From Hyphomonadaceae bacterium (GTDB lineage: Bacteria; Pseudomonadota; Alphaproteobacteria; Caulobacterales; Aquidulcibacteraceae), in contig JAHBYF010000002.1 in the NCBI GenBank assembly GCA_019636095.1, positions 434,001 to 498,000 on the forward strand: a stretch of DNA of 64,000 nt, written 5' to 3'. Under the pieces are notes generated by a model. It was not told the DNA's origin, searched no databases, and was given only the letters and a program-made list of their open reading frames with translations. The position numbers were made by a program, and so were the translations under genes. Shown here in pieces: positions 1-8,561 of the stretch. Within the stretch, counting starts at the first letter, position 1. Each line of letters opens with the position of its first letter.

Positions 1-1389
1 GCGCACTTCCTTAGGCAACTCCGACATTTCGGCGATGCCGCCGGCGTTGTCAGTCACCGGTCCGAAGGCGTCGAGCGCAACGACAATGCCCGCGACCGAA
101 AGCATGGTCGTGACGGCGATCGCGATGCCGAACAAACCGGCGAGCGTGTAGCAAGCGACAATGCCCGCAACGATGGTGATCGCCGGCAGCGCCGTCGATT
201 CCATTGAAACCGCGAGACCTTGGATGACGTTGGTGCCGTGCCCCGACTTCGATGCCTCAGCAACACTCTTCACCGGACGGAAGCCGGTGCCGGTGTAGTA
301 TTCCGTGATCCACACGATCGCGCCGGTCACCAACAGGCCGATGATGCCGCACACGAAAAGGTCTTGGCCGGTGATGGCGGTGATCGCCGCCGACGCCGAA
401 ATGTCCGACACCAGCGGGCCCCAACCGATGATCAGGTGGATAGCGAGCGCCAGACCACCAGCCGAAAGCAAGCCAGCGGCGATGAGACCCTTATAGAGGG
501 CGCCCATGATGTTGTTCGACGGGCCGAGACGCACGAAAAACGTGCCGATAATCGAGGCGAGGATCGCCAAGCCGCCAATCGCGAGCGGCAGCAACATGAC
601 GTTGTCGACTACGCCCGCATACTCACGGAACAGAATCGAACCCAGCACCATCGTCGCGACCGCAGTCACCGCATAGGTTTCGAACAGGTCGGCGGCCATA
701 CCGGCGCAATCGCCAACGTTGTCGCCGACGTTGTCAGCGATCGTGGCCGGGTTACGCGGATCGTCTTCCGGGATGCCAGCTTCGACCTTGCCGACCATAT
801 CGCCGCCCACGTCCGCACCCTTGGTGAAGATGCCGCCGCCAAGACGCGCGAAGATCGAGATGAGCGAGGCGCCGAAGCCCAAGGCCACCAGCGAGTCCAC
901 AACCACGCGGTCGGTCGGTTGGAACGCCAGCACCTGCGTCAGGATCGCGTAGTAGAACGCAACACCGAAGAGCGCGCCGCCCGCCACGAGCATGCCGGTC
1001 ACGGCGCCGGCCTTGAACGCCATCTTCAAGCCGCCAGCGAGCGATTGGCGCGCCGCCTCAGCCGTGCGCACGTTCGCTTGCACAGATACGTTCATGCCGA
1101 TGAAGCCGGCCGCACCCGAGAGCACCGCGCCGATGATGAAGCCGACCGGGATTTCCCAAGTCCGGAAAAGGATCGCCAAGACGATGACGACGCCGGCACC
1201 GACGATGGCGATGGTGCGGTACTGCCGGTTCAGATAGGCCTTGGCGCCTTCCTGAATCGCCGCCGCGATTTCTTTCATCCGGTCGGAACCGGCGCTGGCC
1301 TTCGTGATGGCCTGTGTTTCAAGGTAGCCGTAAAGCGCGGCGATGACGCCTGCGATGACGACCAACCAAAGGATGAGTTCGTTGCTCAT
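1..1389 (-). CDS. hppA: Membrane-bound H+-translocating inorganic pyrophosphatase (N-terminal part; runs off left edge)
   Basis: The protein hydrolyses cytoplasmic pyrophosphate and pumps protons across the inner membrane. The frame is open from the ATG at 1389 to the window edge (463 codons), so the C-terminal part, about a third of a usual 700-residue enzyme, is missing. It begins with a membrane segment ([20 protein letters not shown]) and an [11 protein letters not shown] loop, and it carries the substrate-site signatures [20 protein letters not shown] and [21 protein letters not shown] later [20 protein letters not shown] stretch precedes [17 protein letters not shown] at the edge. The Ala/Lys position after the GNTT motif, which tells K+-dependent from K+-independent forms, lies just outside the window. 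No partner genes are visible and the enzyme acts alone. Identity is very secure. Confidence 0.97.
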   Translation of the reverse strand, partial: MSNELILWLVVIAGVIAALYGYLETQAITKASAGSDRMKEIAAAIQEGAKAYLNRQYRTIAIVGAGVVIVLAILFRTWEIPVGFIIGAVLSGAAGFIGMNVSVQANVRTAEAARQSLAGGLKMAFKAGAVTGMLVAGGALFGVAFYYAILTQVLAFQPTDRVVVDSLVALGFGASLISIFARLGGGIFTKGADVGGDMVGKVEAGIPEDDPRNPATIADNVGDNVGDCAGMAADLFETYAVTAVATMVLGSILFREYAGVVDNVMLLPLAIGGLAILASIIGTFFVRLGPSNNIMGALYKGLIAAGLLSAGGLALAIHLIIGWGPLVSDISASAAITAITGQDLFVCGIIGLLVTGAIVWITEYYTGTGFRPVKSVAEASKSGHGTNVIQGLAVSMESTALPAITIVAGIVACYTLAGLFGIAIAVTTMLSVAGIVVALDAFGPVTDNAGGIAEMSELPKEVR

Positions 1390-1550
1390 TTGTGAGGTCC
1401 TGGGCGCGCGCCATCGAGACGGCGCCGGGTTGGGGAATTGGGTTGGCCGCCCCGCGACAGTCCGTCTGCGGAAACGCTTCCCCCTCAGGTGGGCGGGTTA
1501 CTGCCAAAACTCGGGGGATTTCGCAATGGCGGGGCAGCCCTGCGGGCTTG

Positions 1551-2012
1551 CTAGATGCCCGAACCCTGGCTCGAATAGGTCGCGACCACACTGATCGCCC
1601 CAACCGCATTTTCCCCAAGCGCCTGTATTGCCGCCGCCCGATACACTTCCACGGCGCGTGGTTCATTCAAGGCATTGGAATCATTGGGGTCGGCGAGATC
1701 GTTGGCATGGCTGGCGCGCACCAATGCATCACGCAGGAAATGCGCCCGCTCGCGCGTGCGCCACAGATCGACACCTTGCGCAATCTCAATGCGGATCGAA
1801 ACGAAGAGATAATTCACCAACTGGCCGTTGCGGACCACGGGAACCGCCAAATACGGCGCGTCCATCGAACGCCCCGAGGACTGCGCGCCGCTCTCTTCCG
1901 CCTTCTCTTCGCCCTTCGCCGCGGGACCAGAGGCGTTCGCGAGCCCAGCCAGCAGCGTCGAAGCGATCATGGCGGCGGCGATCGCGCGCGCGACAGCGTG
2001 TTGCTTCTTCAT
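1551..2012 (-). CDS. Small exported protein of unknown function, distantly FliL-like
   Basis: This 153-residue protein starts with a signal peptide: KKQH, then a hydrophobic stretch AIAAAMIASTLLAGLANASG with a likely cleavage after ANA. A charged linker (about 30-50) follows, then a compact domain in which a PYLAVPVVRNGQLVNYLFV strand pair leads into a helix WRTRERAHFLRDALVRASH and a final AIQALGENAVGAISVV. The order of strands, LRDAL helix and LG..AV ending resembles the periplasmic domain of FliL-type proteins, but the FliL membrane anchor is replaced by a cleavable signal, so this is only an inference. It lies 35 bp downstream of thiL and 161 bp upstream of hppA on the same strand. I do not recognise a named family. 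Confidence 0.75.
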   Translation of the reverse strand: MKKQHAVARAIAAAMIASTLLAGLANASGPAAKGEEKAEESGAQSSGRSMDAPYLAVPVVRNGQLVNYLFVSIRIEIAQGVDLWRTRERAHFLRDALVRASHANDLADPNDSNALNEPRAVEVYRAAAIQALGENAVGAISVVATYSSQGSGI

Positions 2013-2047
2013 CGCGCGGAGCCTCTGCCGTATTGGTTAGCGAGACC

Positions 2048-3121
2048 TTAACGTCCCAGCTTGTGGGAATATCCCGTATCCGGAATGGTCATCGCTTGAC
2101 CTTTGGCGTCCACCACCGTGACGCCGCGTCCAGGTTCCACCGCACCGATCCGCGACAGGCGAAGCGCCTGGCCAACTTCTGCCGCTTCTATCGCGCCGCG
2201 CAATTCCGAGGCCGCCGTAAACAAAACCACGTAGTCATCGCCGCCCGTAATGAGCTTGCGCACATCACCGCCACTGAACGCCCAGCGCTCCGCTGGGATC
2301 GAGAACGGCACGGCGTTGATGTCGACCTTCACCGCAACCTCGGACGCTTCCGCAAGCTTGGCCGCATCAGCCACGAGCCCGTCGGAAACATCCATCGACG
2401 CTGAAGCGAATTGCGAGACGATGGCCGCGCACTCAGGCCTGACGAACGGCGCGAGATATGCCGTCATCAGCCACGCGGCCTCAGCATCGAAATCCTCATT
2501 CGGCATTTTCAGATAGTCAGGCATCGATTGCGCAAGCCTGCGCGAATCCGCCTGGGCCTGCATTTCGTCCCGGCCCTCTCGCAACCGCGCCACTCCGATC
2601 TCGCCGCGGCGGAGCTGCAAACCCAGCCAGGCCGAGCCGATCTCGCCGCCGACCAGCCAAACATCTTCACCCACTTGCGCATCACCCCGCGCAGGCACGC
2701 GCGCGCCCAGTGGCTCACCAAACAGTGTCATCGCGATCGTCAACGGACCTGGCGTCGAGGTCGTATCGCCGCCCACCAGCTCAACGCCAAAAAACTTGAG
2801 GTCACGGCCCAATGAATCCGCGAACGTCGCAATCTCGGTCGCGGGCCGCGCATCGCTCCACACCAGATTGAGCAATGCCGCGACTGGCCGCGCGCCTTTG
2901 GCGACAAGATCCGACACATTGACGCGCAGCGCTTTCATCGCGACGGTCTCGATTGGATCTTCGCCGAGGAAATGGACGCCCTCGACAATCGTATCTGTCG
3001 TCACAACGAGTGTGCCGCTTGCTTTGAAAATTGCTGCATCATCGCGCAGCGCGCGGGCGCCCTCGCTCGTTGCGTGCGGCGCAAATAGATCGTGAATCAC
3101 TGTGAATTCGTCAGCGGACAT
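2048..3121 (-). CDS. thiL: Thiamine-monophosphate kinase
   Basis: ThiL phosphorylates thiamine monophosphate with ATP to give the cofactor thiamine diphosphate. The 357-residue protein has the usual length and the PurM-like ATP-binding features in order: an N-terminal glycine/acid loop ending RDDAAIF, TTDTIVEGVHFL, then MKALRVNVSDLVAKGARPVA, a GGDTTSTPGPL loop, a DVSDGLVADAAKLAE segment around residue 240, and a late ITGGDDYVVLF. The DD, D and GGD acidic residues that bind Mg-ATP are all present. The gene follows nusB by 9 bp and is the last gene of the ribD-ribE-ribB-ribH-nusB-thiL block, an order shared by many alphaproteobacteria. The ATG at 3121 is the natural start. Confidence 0.96.
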   Translation of the reverse strand: MSADEFTVIHDLFAPHATSEGARALRDDAAIFKASGTLVVTTDTIVEGVHFLGEDPIETVAMKALRVNVSDLVAKGARPVAALLNLVWSDARPATEIATFADSLGRDLKFFGVELVGGDTTSTPGPLTIAMTLFGEPLGARVPARGDAQVGEDVWLVGGEIGSAWLGLQLRRGEIGVARLREGRDEMQAQADSRRLAQSMPDYLKMPNEDFDAEAAWLMTAYLAPFVRPECAAIVSQFASASMDVSDGLVADAAKLAEASEVAVKVDINAVPFSIPAERWAFSGGDVRKLITGGDDYVVLFTAASELRGAIEAAEVGQALRLSRIGAVEPGRGVTVVDAKGQAMTIPDTGYSHKLGR

Positions 3122-3130
3122 AGACTCCGC

Positions 3131-3595
3131 TTATGCGCCTTGCTCCGCTGGGCGCAAGTCGCGCGCTGCAGCATCTAGTGTAGCGTTCACGAAGCCGGGC
3201 TCCGGCCCGTCGAAAAATGCTTTCGCGACCTCAACATATTCGTCGATCACAACAGCCACTGGAATATCAGTTCGCTGCTCCAACTCTGCTGCGCCGGCGC
3301 GCAGGATTGCGCGCGCCACAGCGTCAAGGCGTTCAAGCCGCCAACCCTTGCTCAAGTGCCGCGCAATCGCGCGGTCATAAGTCGCCTGCCGATCGACAGC
3401 CTTCTCTACAAGAATCCTGAATAATTCGAGATCGCCTTCGGTTTCACTGAAGGACGCCTCCGTCGGCCGCGGCAGTTTGCCGGCGGCGAAGTCGGCCAAC
3501 ACATCCGCCGTCGTCGCGCCAGATACTTCCATTTGATAGAGCGCCTGCACGGCCGCCAAACGCGACACCGTGCGGGACAAGTTATTAGCGCTCAT
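3131..3595 (-). CDS. nusB: Transcription antitermination factor NusB
   Basis: NusB binds boxA RNA with S10 (NusE) and drives antitermination of ribosomal RNA operons. The 154-residue all-helical protein shows the family N-terminus SRTVSRLAAVQALYQMEVSG, a central RQATYDRAIARHLSKGWRLE, LDAVARAILRAGAAELE, and the closing segment IPVAVVIDEYVEVAKAFFD followed by PGFVNATLDAAARDLRP. All are standard NusB landmarks. Its ATG overlaps the ribH stop codon (ATGA), so translation is probably coupled to lumazine synthase, an association conserved in many bacteria. Confidence 0.97.
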   Translation of the reverse strand: MSANNLSRTVSRLAAVQALYQMEVSGATTADVLADFAAGKLPRPTEASFSETEGDLELFRILVEKAVDRQATYDRAIARHLSKGWRLERLDAVARAILRAGAAELEQRTDIPVAVVIDEYVEVAKAFFDGPEPGFVNATLDAAARDLRPAEQGA

Positions 3596-4068
3596 TTTGG
3601 GGAGCCTGCGAAGCGCCGCTTGATGGCGACCATGGACAGCGCAGCCTTCATGGCCTCGCCGCCCTTATCGCCGCGGGCCGGATCCGCCCGCACTTCAGCC
3701 TGTTCGAGGTTCTCGACCGTCAAGACACCGTAACCGATCGCCAGCCCATCAAACGTCGAGAGGTTCATCAGCCCGCGCGCACTCTCGCCGCAGACATAAT
3801 CGTAGTGACTGGTCTCACCCCGCACCACACAACCAAGGGCGACGAAACCGTCATAGATGTTCGCCTTAGATGCGTGAGCGATCGCAGCCGGCAACTCAAA
3901 TGTGCCTGGCACAAAAATTCGATCCAGCGTCGCCTCGGCCTGCCCAGCCACCGCTTCTGCGCCGCGCTGCATCATGTCGGCGACACCGCGATAATAAGGC
4001 GAGACCACCATCAGAATCTTCGCGCCCGGCGCCTTGGGTACGGGCGATTTTTCCGCAACATCTTTCAC
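3592..4068 (-). CDS. ribH: 6,7-dimethyl-8-ribityllumazine synthase
   Basis: RibH condenses 5-amino-6-ribitylaminouracil with 3,4-dihydroxybutanone 4-phosphate, the penultimate step of riboflavin synthesis. Landmarks are VVSPYYRGVADMM at the substrate pocket, VPGTFELPAAI, ALGCVVRGETSHYDYVC with the catalytic His, and IGYGVLTVENLEQAEVRAD. A TTG start at 4086 is possible, but the GTG at 4068 overlaps the ribB stop (GTGA) and has GAGAG upstream, giving 158 residues, so I chose it. The protein then opens with KDVAEKSPVPKAPGAKILMV. It is translationally coupled to ribB before it and nusB after it. Confidence 0.95.
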   Translation of the reverse strand: MKDVAEKSPVPKAPGAKILMVVSPYYRGVADMMQRGAEAVAGQAEATLDRIFVPGTFELPAAIAHASKANIYDGFVALGCVVRGETSHYDYVCGESARGLMNLSTFDGLAIGYGVLTVENLEQAEVRADPARGDKGGEAMKAALSMVAIKRRFAGSPK

Positions 4069-5189
4069 GATGTGAACTCTCGCCAACCTTCGATCGACAA
4101 GCCATAGCCATCCAGGCCAGCAATCTTTTGCGGTGCGCCGAGCACCATCATCCGGCCTACACCGAGTTCACGCAAAATCTGCGACCCCAATCCAATCACC
4201 CGGCGAATATCGTCCGCTTCGAATTCCAACGGTTCGCCGTTCAAGCGCCGCGAAATCACATCTGGAACCAGATCGCGCAACAGCACGACAACGCCTGCGC
4301 CTTCGGCCTCGATCTCAGCCACTGCGCGATCGATCAAACCGGCGCGCGCACCATACCCACCCATAACATCCGCTGCGAAATCAATCCGGTGCACACGAAC
4401 CAGCGTCGGCTTGTCCGCACTGATTGCGCCTTTGACGAGCGCCACATGTTCAACGCCGTCGAGCTTGTTGCGGAACACCACAAGTTTGAAGCCCGAGCCC
4501 GCACGCGTATCGAACGGCGCTTCAGCGACCTTCTCCACCAACCGCTCGTGTACACGCCGCCACGCAATCAATTCGTCGATTGCGCCAATCTTCAAATTAT
4601 GAAACTGCGCGAACGCAATCAGTTCCGGCAGCCGCGCCATGGTGCCGTCATCATTCATGATCTCGCAGATCACGGCCGATGGATTGAGACCCGCCGCACG
4701 CGAAATGTCGACGCTCGCTTCAGTGTGTCCGGCGCGCACCAACGTCCCGCCCTCGCGCGCCGTCAATGGAAACACGTGCCCCGGTGAAACAATGTCGCGC
4801 GCGCCTTTTGTGGTGTCGATCGCGGTCGCAATGGTCAATGCGCGATCATGCGCGGAGATACCGGTTGAGACGCCATCTCGTGCCTCGATAGAAACCGTGA
4901 ACGCTGTCCCCATGCGCGTCTGGTTGCGCGGTGTCATCGGGTCAAGGCCGAGCGCTTCCGTCCGTTCCGGTGTCAGCGTCAAGCAGATCAATCCGCGACC
5001 GTAGCGCGCCATGAAGTTGACCTTCTCCGGCGTCGCGAATTGTGCCGGGATAACAAGGTCGCCTTCGTTCTCGCGATCCTCCTCGTCAATGAGGATAAAC
5101 ATGCGCCCCTCGCGCGCTTCCTCAATGATCTCCGCAATCGGGGAAATAGCGCGCTTCAGTTCTTCAAGAGGGGACGGCTTGGCCGCCAT
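4065..5189 (-). CDS. ribB: 3,4-dihydroxy-2-butanone 4-phosphate synthase with a degenerate GTP cyclohydrolase II domain
   Basis: The N-terminal half (about 10-215) makes 3,4-dihydroxybutanone 4-phosphate from ribulose 5-phosphate. It has the acidic loop DEEDRENEGD, the RYGRGLICL segment, and HTEASVDISRAAGLNP. The C-terminal half (about 220-374) has the fold of GTP cyclohydrolase II but lacks its chemistry: where the zinc cysteines should follow RVH the sequence reads RIDFAADVMGGYGARAG, and the catalytic QEGRGIGL motif is replaced by DLVPDVISR. Such RibBA proteins with a dead second domain are known in alphaproteobacteria (RibBX type). True GTP cyclohydrolase II must therefore be encoded elsewhere. 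The ATG overlaps the ribE stop (TAATG). Confidence 0.93.
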   Translation of the reverse strand: MAAKPSPLEELKRAISPIAEIIEEAREGRMFILIDEEDRENEGDLVIPAQFATPEKVNFMARYGRGLICLTLTPERTEALGLDPMTPRNQTRMGTAFTVSIEARDGVSTGISAHDRALTIATAIDTTKGARDIVSPGHVFPLTAREGGTLVRAGHTEASVDISRAAGLNPSAVICEIMNDDGTMARLPELIAFAQFHNLKIGAIDELIAWRRVHERLVEKVAEAPFDTRAGSGFKLVVFRNKLDGVEHVALVKGAISADKPTLVRVHRIDFAADVMGGYGARAGLIDRAVAEIEAEGAGVVVLLRDLVPDVISRRLNGEPLEFEADDIRRVIGLGSQILRELGVGRMMVLGAPQKIAGLDGYGLSIEGWREFTS

Positions 5190-5794
5190 TACTGATTTCT
5201 CCGCGCGTCAACGAGGCGAGCGGCATAGCGCGCCATCATGTCGGCTTCCAGGTTCACTTTATCGCCAGCCCGCAATTTAGACAGCGTCGTCACCGTCCAA
5301 GTATGCGGAATGATCAGCACTCCAAAGCCTTCGTCGTCTACCTCGTTCACTGTCAGCGATACCCCCGAAATAGCGATGGCGCCTTTCTGCGCGATCAGGT
5401 GCGCAATCTCGTGCGGCGGCCTCACCCGCAGGCGCCATCCCTCACCGTCCTGCCGCACCGACACCACTTCGCCGAGCCCATCCACGTGCCCCTGCACGAT
5501 GTGGCCGCCAAGCTCGTCACCGAGTTTAAGCGAACGCTCCAAATTCACCCGATCGCCAACTCTTAGGTCGCCCATCGTCGTCAGCGCCAGGCTTTCGGGC
5601 GCGACTTCGACGACATACCGCATGCCGTTCTGATGCGTCTCCGTCTCCACAACCGTAAGACACACGCCATCATGCGCGATGCTCGCGCCGATATCCGCGC
5701 TCGCATAGGGCGCTGAGATTGTCAGCCGCGTCAGCCCCGGCAGCGTCTCCACAGCCTTCACCTCGCCCAACGCCGTGACAATACCCGTAAACAT
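5189..5794 (-). CDS. ribE: Riboflavin synthase, alpha subunit
   Basis: Riboflavin synthase dismutates two 6,7-dimethyl-8-ribityllumazine molecules into riboflavin. The 201-residue protein has the two tandem lumazine-binding barrels of the family: MFTGIVTALGEV with DIGASIAHDGVCLTVVE in the first (1-90) and GDELGGHIVQGHVDGLGEV with GAIAISGVSLTVNEV in the second (95-190). The N-terminal MFTG and the SIAHDGVCLTV active-site strand are intact. The ATG overlaps the stop codon of the upstream reductase gene (TGATG) and the stop overlaps the start of ribB, so the genes form one translationally coupled transcript. Confidence 0.97.
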   Translation of the reverse strand: MFTGIVTALGEVKAVETLPGLTRLTISAPYASADIGASIAHDGVCLTVVETETHQNGMRYVVEVAPESLALTTMGDLRVGDRVNLERSLKLGDELGGHIVQGHVDGLGEVVSVRQDGEGWRLRVRPPHEIAHLIAQKGAIAISGVSLTVNEVDDEGFGVLIIPHTWTVTTLSKLRAGDKVNLEADMMARYAARLVDARRNQ

Positions 5795-6453
5795 CAGGAG
5801 ACCCGCTCGTAGCTTTCCCAGATGTCGGGTCCAAGCTCACGCAGTGCAACGCGCCTAAAGCGCGGCGCCGCCGCAAGGCTGCTCAACGCCAATGCCGCAA
5901 CCGCCGGCCTCCCTCCATCTCCCAACACCATCGGCGCCCGAAACCATTCCAACCGGTCGACAACGTCCGCAACGATAAGCGACGCCGCGAGCTGCCCGCC
6001 GCCTTCGCACAGCACTGATTGAACCTGCCATTCGGTCAAAAGGCTATGGAAGGCCAGCGACACATCCACCGGCCCTTCGTTGATAATATGTCCAATCTGC
6101 GCGCCCGCCTTTGCCGCACGAGCCGAAGCCGCCCCCGGCCCAGCGCCGAGTATGATCAGCGATGACTCCTCAAGATTGTCGAATAGTCGGCCACCTGTTG
6201 GGACGTCGAAATTTTTGGAGAGAACAACCCGCTTTGGTTGTCGCTCAGGGAGCGGTTCGGTACGCGCGAGCAGCGATGGGTCATCCGCCCGCGCCGTGCC
6301 CGCACCGATCATCACTGCATCGTGCGCCGCGCGCAGTTTTTGCACTTCAGCCCGCGCGGCCTCGCCCGTGATCCAACGGCTTTCGCCCGCGCCAGTCGCG
6401 ATGCGCCCGTCGAGCGAAGTCGCAAGTTTGAGTGTGACCTGGGGCCGCTTCAT
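5794..6453 (-). CDS. ribD: 5-amino-6-(5-phosphoribosylamino)uracil reductase, stand-alone RibD C-terminal domain
   Basis: This 219-residue protein is the reductase half of RibD, which reduces the ribose ring of the deaminated riboflavin intermediate with NADPH. It starts directly at the reductase domain (PQVTLKLATSLDGRIATGAG, then SRWITG), with the nucleotide-binding DAVMIGAGTARADDP and the VLCEGGGQLAASL loop near 150. A normal bifunctional RibD is about 360 residues and carries a zinc cytidine-deaminase-like domain with HAE and PCxxxGxxxPC motifs first; none of that is encoded here or in the 47 bp before the gene. The deaminase must come from another locus. It heads the tight rib cluster. 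Confidence 0.9.
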   Translation of the reverse strand: MKRPQVTLKLATSLDGRIATGAGESRWITGEAARAEVQKLRAAHDAVMIGAGTARADDPSLLARTEPLPERQPKRVVLSKNFDVPTGGRLFDNLEESSLIILGAGPGAASARAAKAGAQIGHIINEGPVDVSLAFHSLLTEWQVQSVLCEGGGQLAASLIVADVVDRLEWFRAPMVLGDGGRPAVAALALSSLAAAPRFRRVALRELGPDIWESYERVS

Positions 6454-6466
6454 ACGCAGGTCTTAG

Positions 6467-6491
6467 GTCTTCCCCACGTGTGGGGGAAGAC
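6467..6491. repeat. 11-bp-arm inverted repeat between nrdR and ribD
   Basis: The arms GTCTTCCCCAC (6467-6477) and GTGGGGGAAGAC (6480-6491) pair perfectly apart from one extra G, leaving a two-base centre. It fills most of the 47-bp gap between nrdR and the rib genes. Neither strand shows a T-run afterwards, so it is not a classical terminator. It could be a protein-binding palindrome, an mRNA hairpin that sets the nrdR to rib ratio, or a processing site. Confidence 0.55.
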
Positions 6492-6500
6492 GCACCGCAG

Positions 6501-6965
6501 CTAACCCCGCTTTGGCGGCGCATCGGCCTCTTCGATGAAGTCCGCGAAATCACTCGCTTCAGAGAAGTCCTTGTAGACCGACGCGTAGCGAACATAGGCG
6601 ACGGAATCCAAGTTCCGCAGCGCCTCCATAACCATCTCGCCAATCGTCTCCGACGTGATTTCGCTCTCGCCGGAACTCTCCAGCTTCCGCACGATGCCCG
6701 AAATCATCTGCTCGACCTGATCCGGTTCAATCGGCCGCTTCCGCAACGCGATCGCAAGCGAGCGCGCGAGCTTGTCGCGATCAAACGGCACCCGCCGCCC
6801 TGAACGCTTCAACACCACAAGGTCGCGCAGCTGCACCCGCTCAAAAGTCGTGAAGCGCGAGCCGCACTTATCGCACTGCCGCCGGCGGCGGATGGCGGCG
6901 CCGTCCTCAGTCGGACGGCTGTCTTTGACCTGGGTGTCTTCGTTCTGACAAAACGGGCAGCGCAT
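6501..6965 (-). CDS. nrdR: Transcriptional repressor NrdR (ribonucleotide reductase regulator)
   Basis: NrdR senses ATP/dATP through its ATP-cone and represses ribonucleotide reductase genes. The 154-residue protein opens with the zinc ribbon [13 protein letters not shown] ... [13 protein letters not shown] (two CxxC pairs), followed by the ATP-cone from about residue 46 ([20 protein letters not shown]) and the family ending [13 protein letters not shown]. The length matches the family. It lies 44 bp downstream of glyA and upstream of the riboflavin genes, the usual alphaproteobacterial order. Confidence 0.98.
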   Translation of the reverse strand: MRCPFCQNEDTQVKDSRPTEDGAAIRRRRQCDKCGSRFTTFERVQLRDLVVLKRSGRRVPFDRDKLARSLAIALRKRPIEPDQVEQMISGIVRKLESSGESEITSETIGEMVMEALRNLDSVAYVRYASVYKDFSEASDFADFIEEADAPPKRG

Positions 6966-7009
6966 TCGGCGAACTCCGTGCGGAACGCCGAATCAGCGTC
7001 GCCGCATGC

Positions 7010-8308
7010 TCAGTTGTATATCGGAAAGCGCGCCGTGAGCGCTTCCACCTTCGCGGCAACCGCAGCCTCAGTCGCAGAATTGTCGCCGTTGGACTTCGCG
7101 TAGCCATCCAGCACTTCACAGATCAGGTCAGCAACTTGCCGGAACTCCGCCGGACCAAATCCCCGCGTCGTGCACGCGGGCGATCCCAGGCGTATGCCCG
7201 AGGTGACCATCGGCTTCTCAGGATCGAACGGAATACCGTTCTTGTTGGTGGTGATCAGGGCGCGCTCCAGAGTTTGCTCGCCCGCTTTGCCGGTGACCTT
7301 CTTGGGCCGCAAATCCACCAGCATCAGGTGGCTATCGGTGCCGCCCGAAACGACCGCAAGACCATTTTCCACGAGCCGTGACGCCAGCGCCTTTGCGTTC
7401 TCCAATGTGCGTTGCGCGTAGAGTTTGAACTCCGGCTGCAGAGCTTCGCCGAAGCTCACTGCCTTCGCCGCAATAACATGCATCAGCGGCCCGCCTTGCA
7501 GTCCCGGGAAGACTGCCGAGTTGATCTTCTTGCCGATATCCTCGTCATTCGAGAGGATCATGCCGCCACGCGGCCCCCGCAACGTCTTGTGCGTCGTTGT
7601 GGTCACCACGTGCGCGTGCGGCAGCGGCGATTGATAAGCCCCGCCAGCCACCAATCCTGCGTAGTGCGCCATATCCACCATGAGCAGCGCGCCAATCTCG
7701 TCTGCAATCTCGCGAAAGCGTTTGAAATCGATTTGCCGCGAATAAGCGCTCGCGCCAGCCAAAATCAGCTTTGGCCGTTCGCGACGCGCGATCGTCGCGA
7801 CCTCATCCATATCGATCAGGTGGTTGTCTGCGCGCACCCCATACGCGACCGGATTGAACCACTTGCCGGAAATGTTCACAGGTGAGCCGTGTGTGAGGTG
7901 TCCACCGCACGCCAAATCCATACCTAGGAACTTATCTCCCGGCTGCAGAAGCGCAAAAAACACCGCTTGGTTCGCATTCGCGCCTGAGTGCGGCTGTACG
8001 TTCGCAAACTTGCAGTCGAAAAGCCGCTTGGCGCGCTCGATCGCGAGGCGCTCAACCTCGTCAACGAACTCACAGCCACCGTAATAGCGGCGTCCGGGAT
8101 AACCTTCCGCGTACTTGTTGGTGAGCACCGACCCTTGCGCCTGCAACACCGCCTTCGAGACAATGTTCTCCGAAGCGATCAGTTCAATCTGCTTCCGCTG
8201 ACGTGCCAACTCATCGGCGATCGCGGCTTGGATAGAGGGGTCGGCTTTCTCCAAAGAAGCCTCGAAAAAGCGGTCGCGTTCAGCGGCATTGCCGGCTGGT
8301 TGGGTCAT
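7010..8308 (-). CDS. glyA: Serine hydroxymethyltransferase
   Basis: GlyA interconverts serine and glycine with tetrahydrofolate, providing one-carbon units and, in this organism, the glycine that HemA uses. The 432-residue PLP enzyme shows [64 protein letters not shown] and the PLP lysine in [18 protein letters not shown]. The C-terminal [20 protein letters not shown] substrate loop is complete. It is the first gene of the leftward cluster and faces mucR across a 253-bp gap that holds candidate promoters for both. Confidence 0.98.
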   Translation of the reverse strand: MTQPAGNAAERDRFFEASLEKADPSIQAAIADELARQRKQIELIASENIVSKAVLQAQGSVLTNKYAEGYPGRRYYGGCEFVDEVERLAIERAKRLFDCKFANVQPHSGANANQAVFFALLQPGDKFLGMDLACGGHLTHGSPVNISGKWFNPVAYGVRADNHLIDMDEVATIARRERPKLILAGASAYSRQIDFKRFREIADEIGALLMVDMAHYAGLVAGGAYQSPLPHAHVVTTTTHKTLRGPRGGMILSNDEDIGKKINSAVFPGLQGGPLMHVIAAKAVSFGEALQPEFKLYAQRTLENAKALASRLVENGLAVVSGGTDSHLMLVDLRPKKVTGKAGEQTLERALITTNKNGIPFDPEKPMVTSGIRLGSPACTTRGFGPAEFRQVADLICEVLDGYAKSNGDNSATEAAVAAKVEALTARFPIYN

Positions 8309-8349
8309 CTAGATTGGGTCCACAACTACAGATGCTGGAATCTGTCGTG

Positions 8350-8378
8350 AACATAATTCACTCGCCGTCCGTAAGCAA
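8350..8378 (-). promoter_or_regulatory. Candidate glyA promoter
   Basis: Read on the minus strand, TTGCTT (8373-8378) and TATGTT (8350-8355) are 17 bp apart and would start a transcript about 35 bases upstream of the glyA ATG. The match to the -35/-10 consensus is fair only, and no other evidence supports it. Confidence 0.35.
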
Positions 8379-8446
8379 AATGGCTGTTCTGTTCGCGTAT
8401 AAGGCAACAAAAACTGCAGAAATTTGGCCTAGGCCGATAGTTATAC

Positions 8447-8475
8447 TTGCTGGGATTAGGTCTTGCCGCATATAC
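8447..8475 (+). promoter_or_regulatory. Candidate mucR promoter
   Basis: TTGCTG (8447-8452) and ATATAC (8470-8475) are separated by 17 bp, about 85 bases before the preferred mucR start. The surrounding 8380-8480 stretch is clearly richer in A+T than its neighbours, which would suit autoregulation by a MucR/Ros protein, known to bind AT-rich targets. Confidence 0.4.
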
Positions 8476-8561
8476 GCCAGCAAGTCCTCTGTATTCGCTT
8501 AGAAACCGGCTGTCTGATGCGTGACGACGATGAGCATGATGTCACCGAGAAAGGTGACTCA

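Noticed and set aside
220..1395. Long plus-strand open frame (391 codons) opposite hppA
   Set aside because: It is antisense to a highly conserved pyrophosphatase, its composition is Arg/Asp/His-rich as expected for a shadow frame, and no family motif is seen.
1430..1550. Possible terminator between the exported protein and hppA
   Set aside because: Only a 5-bp stem (AGCCC/GGGCT) is present, with no T-run.
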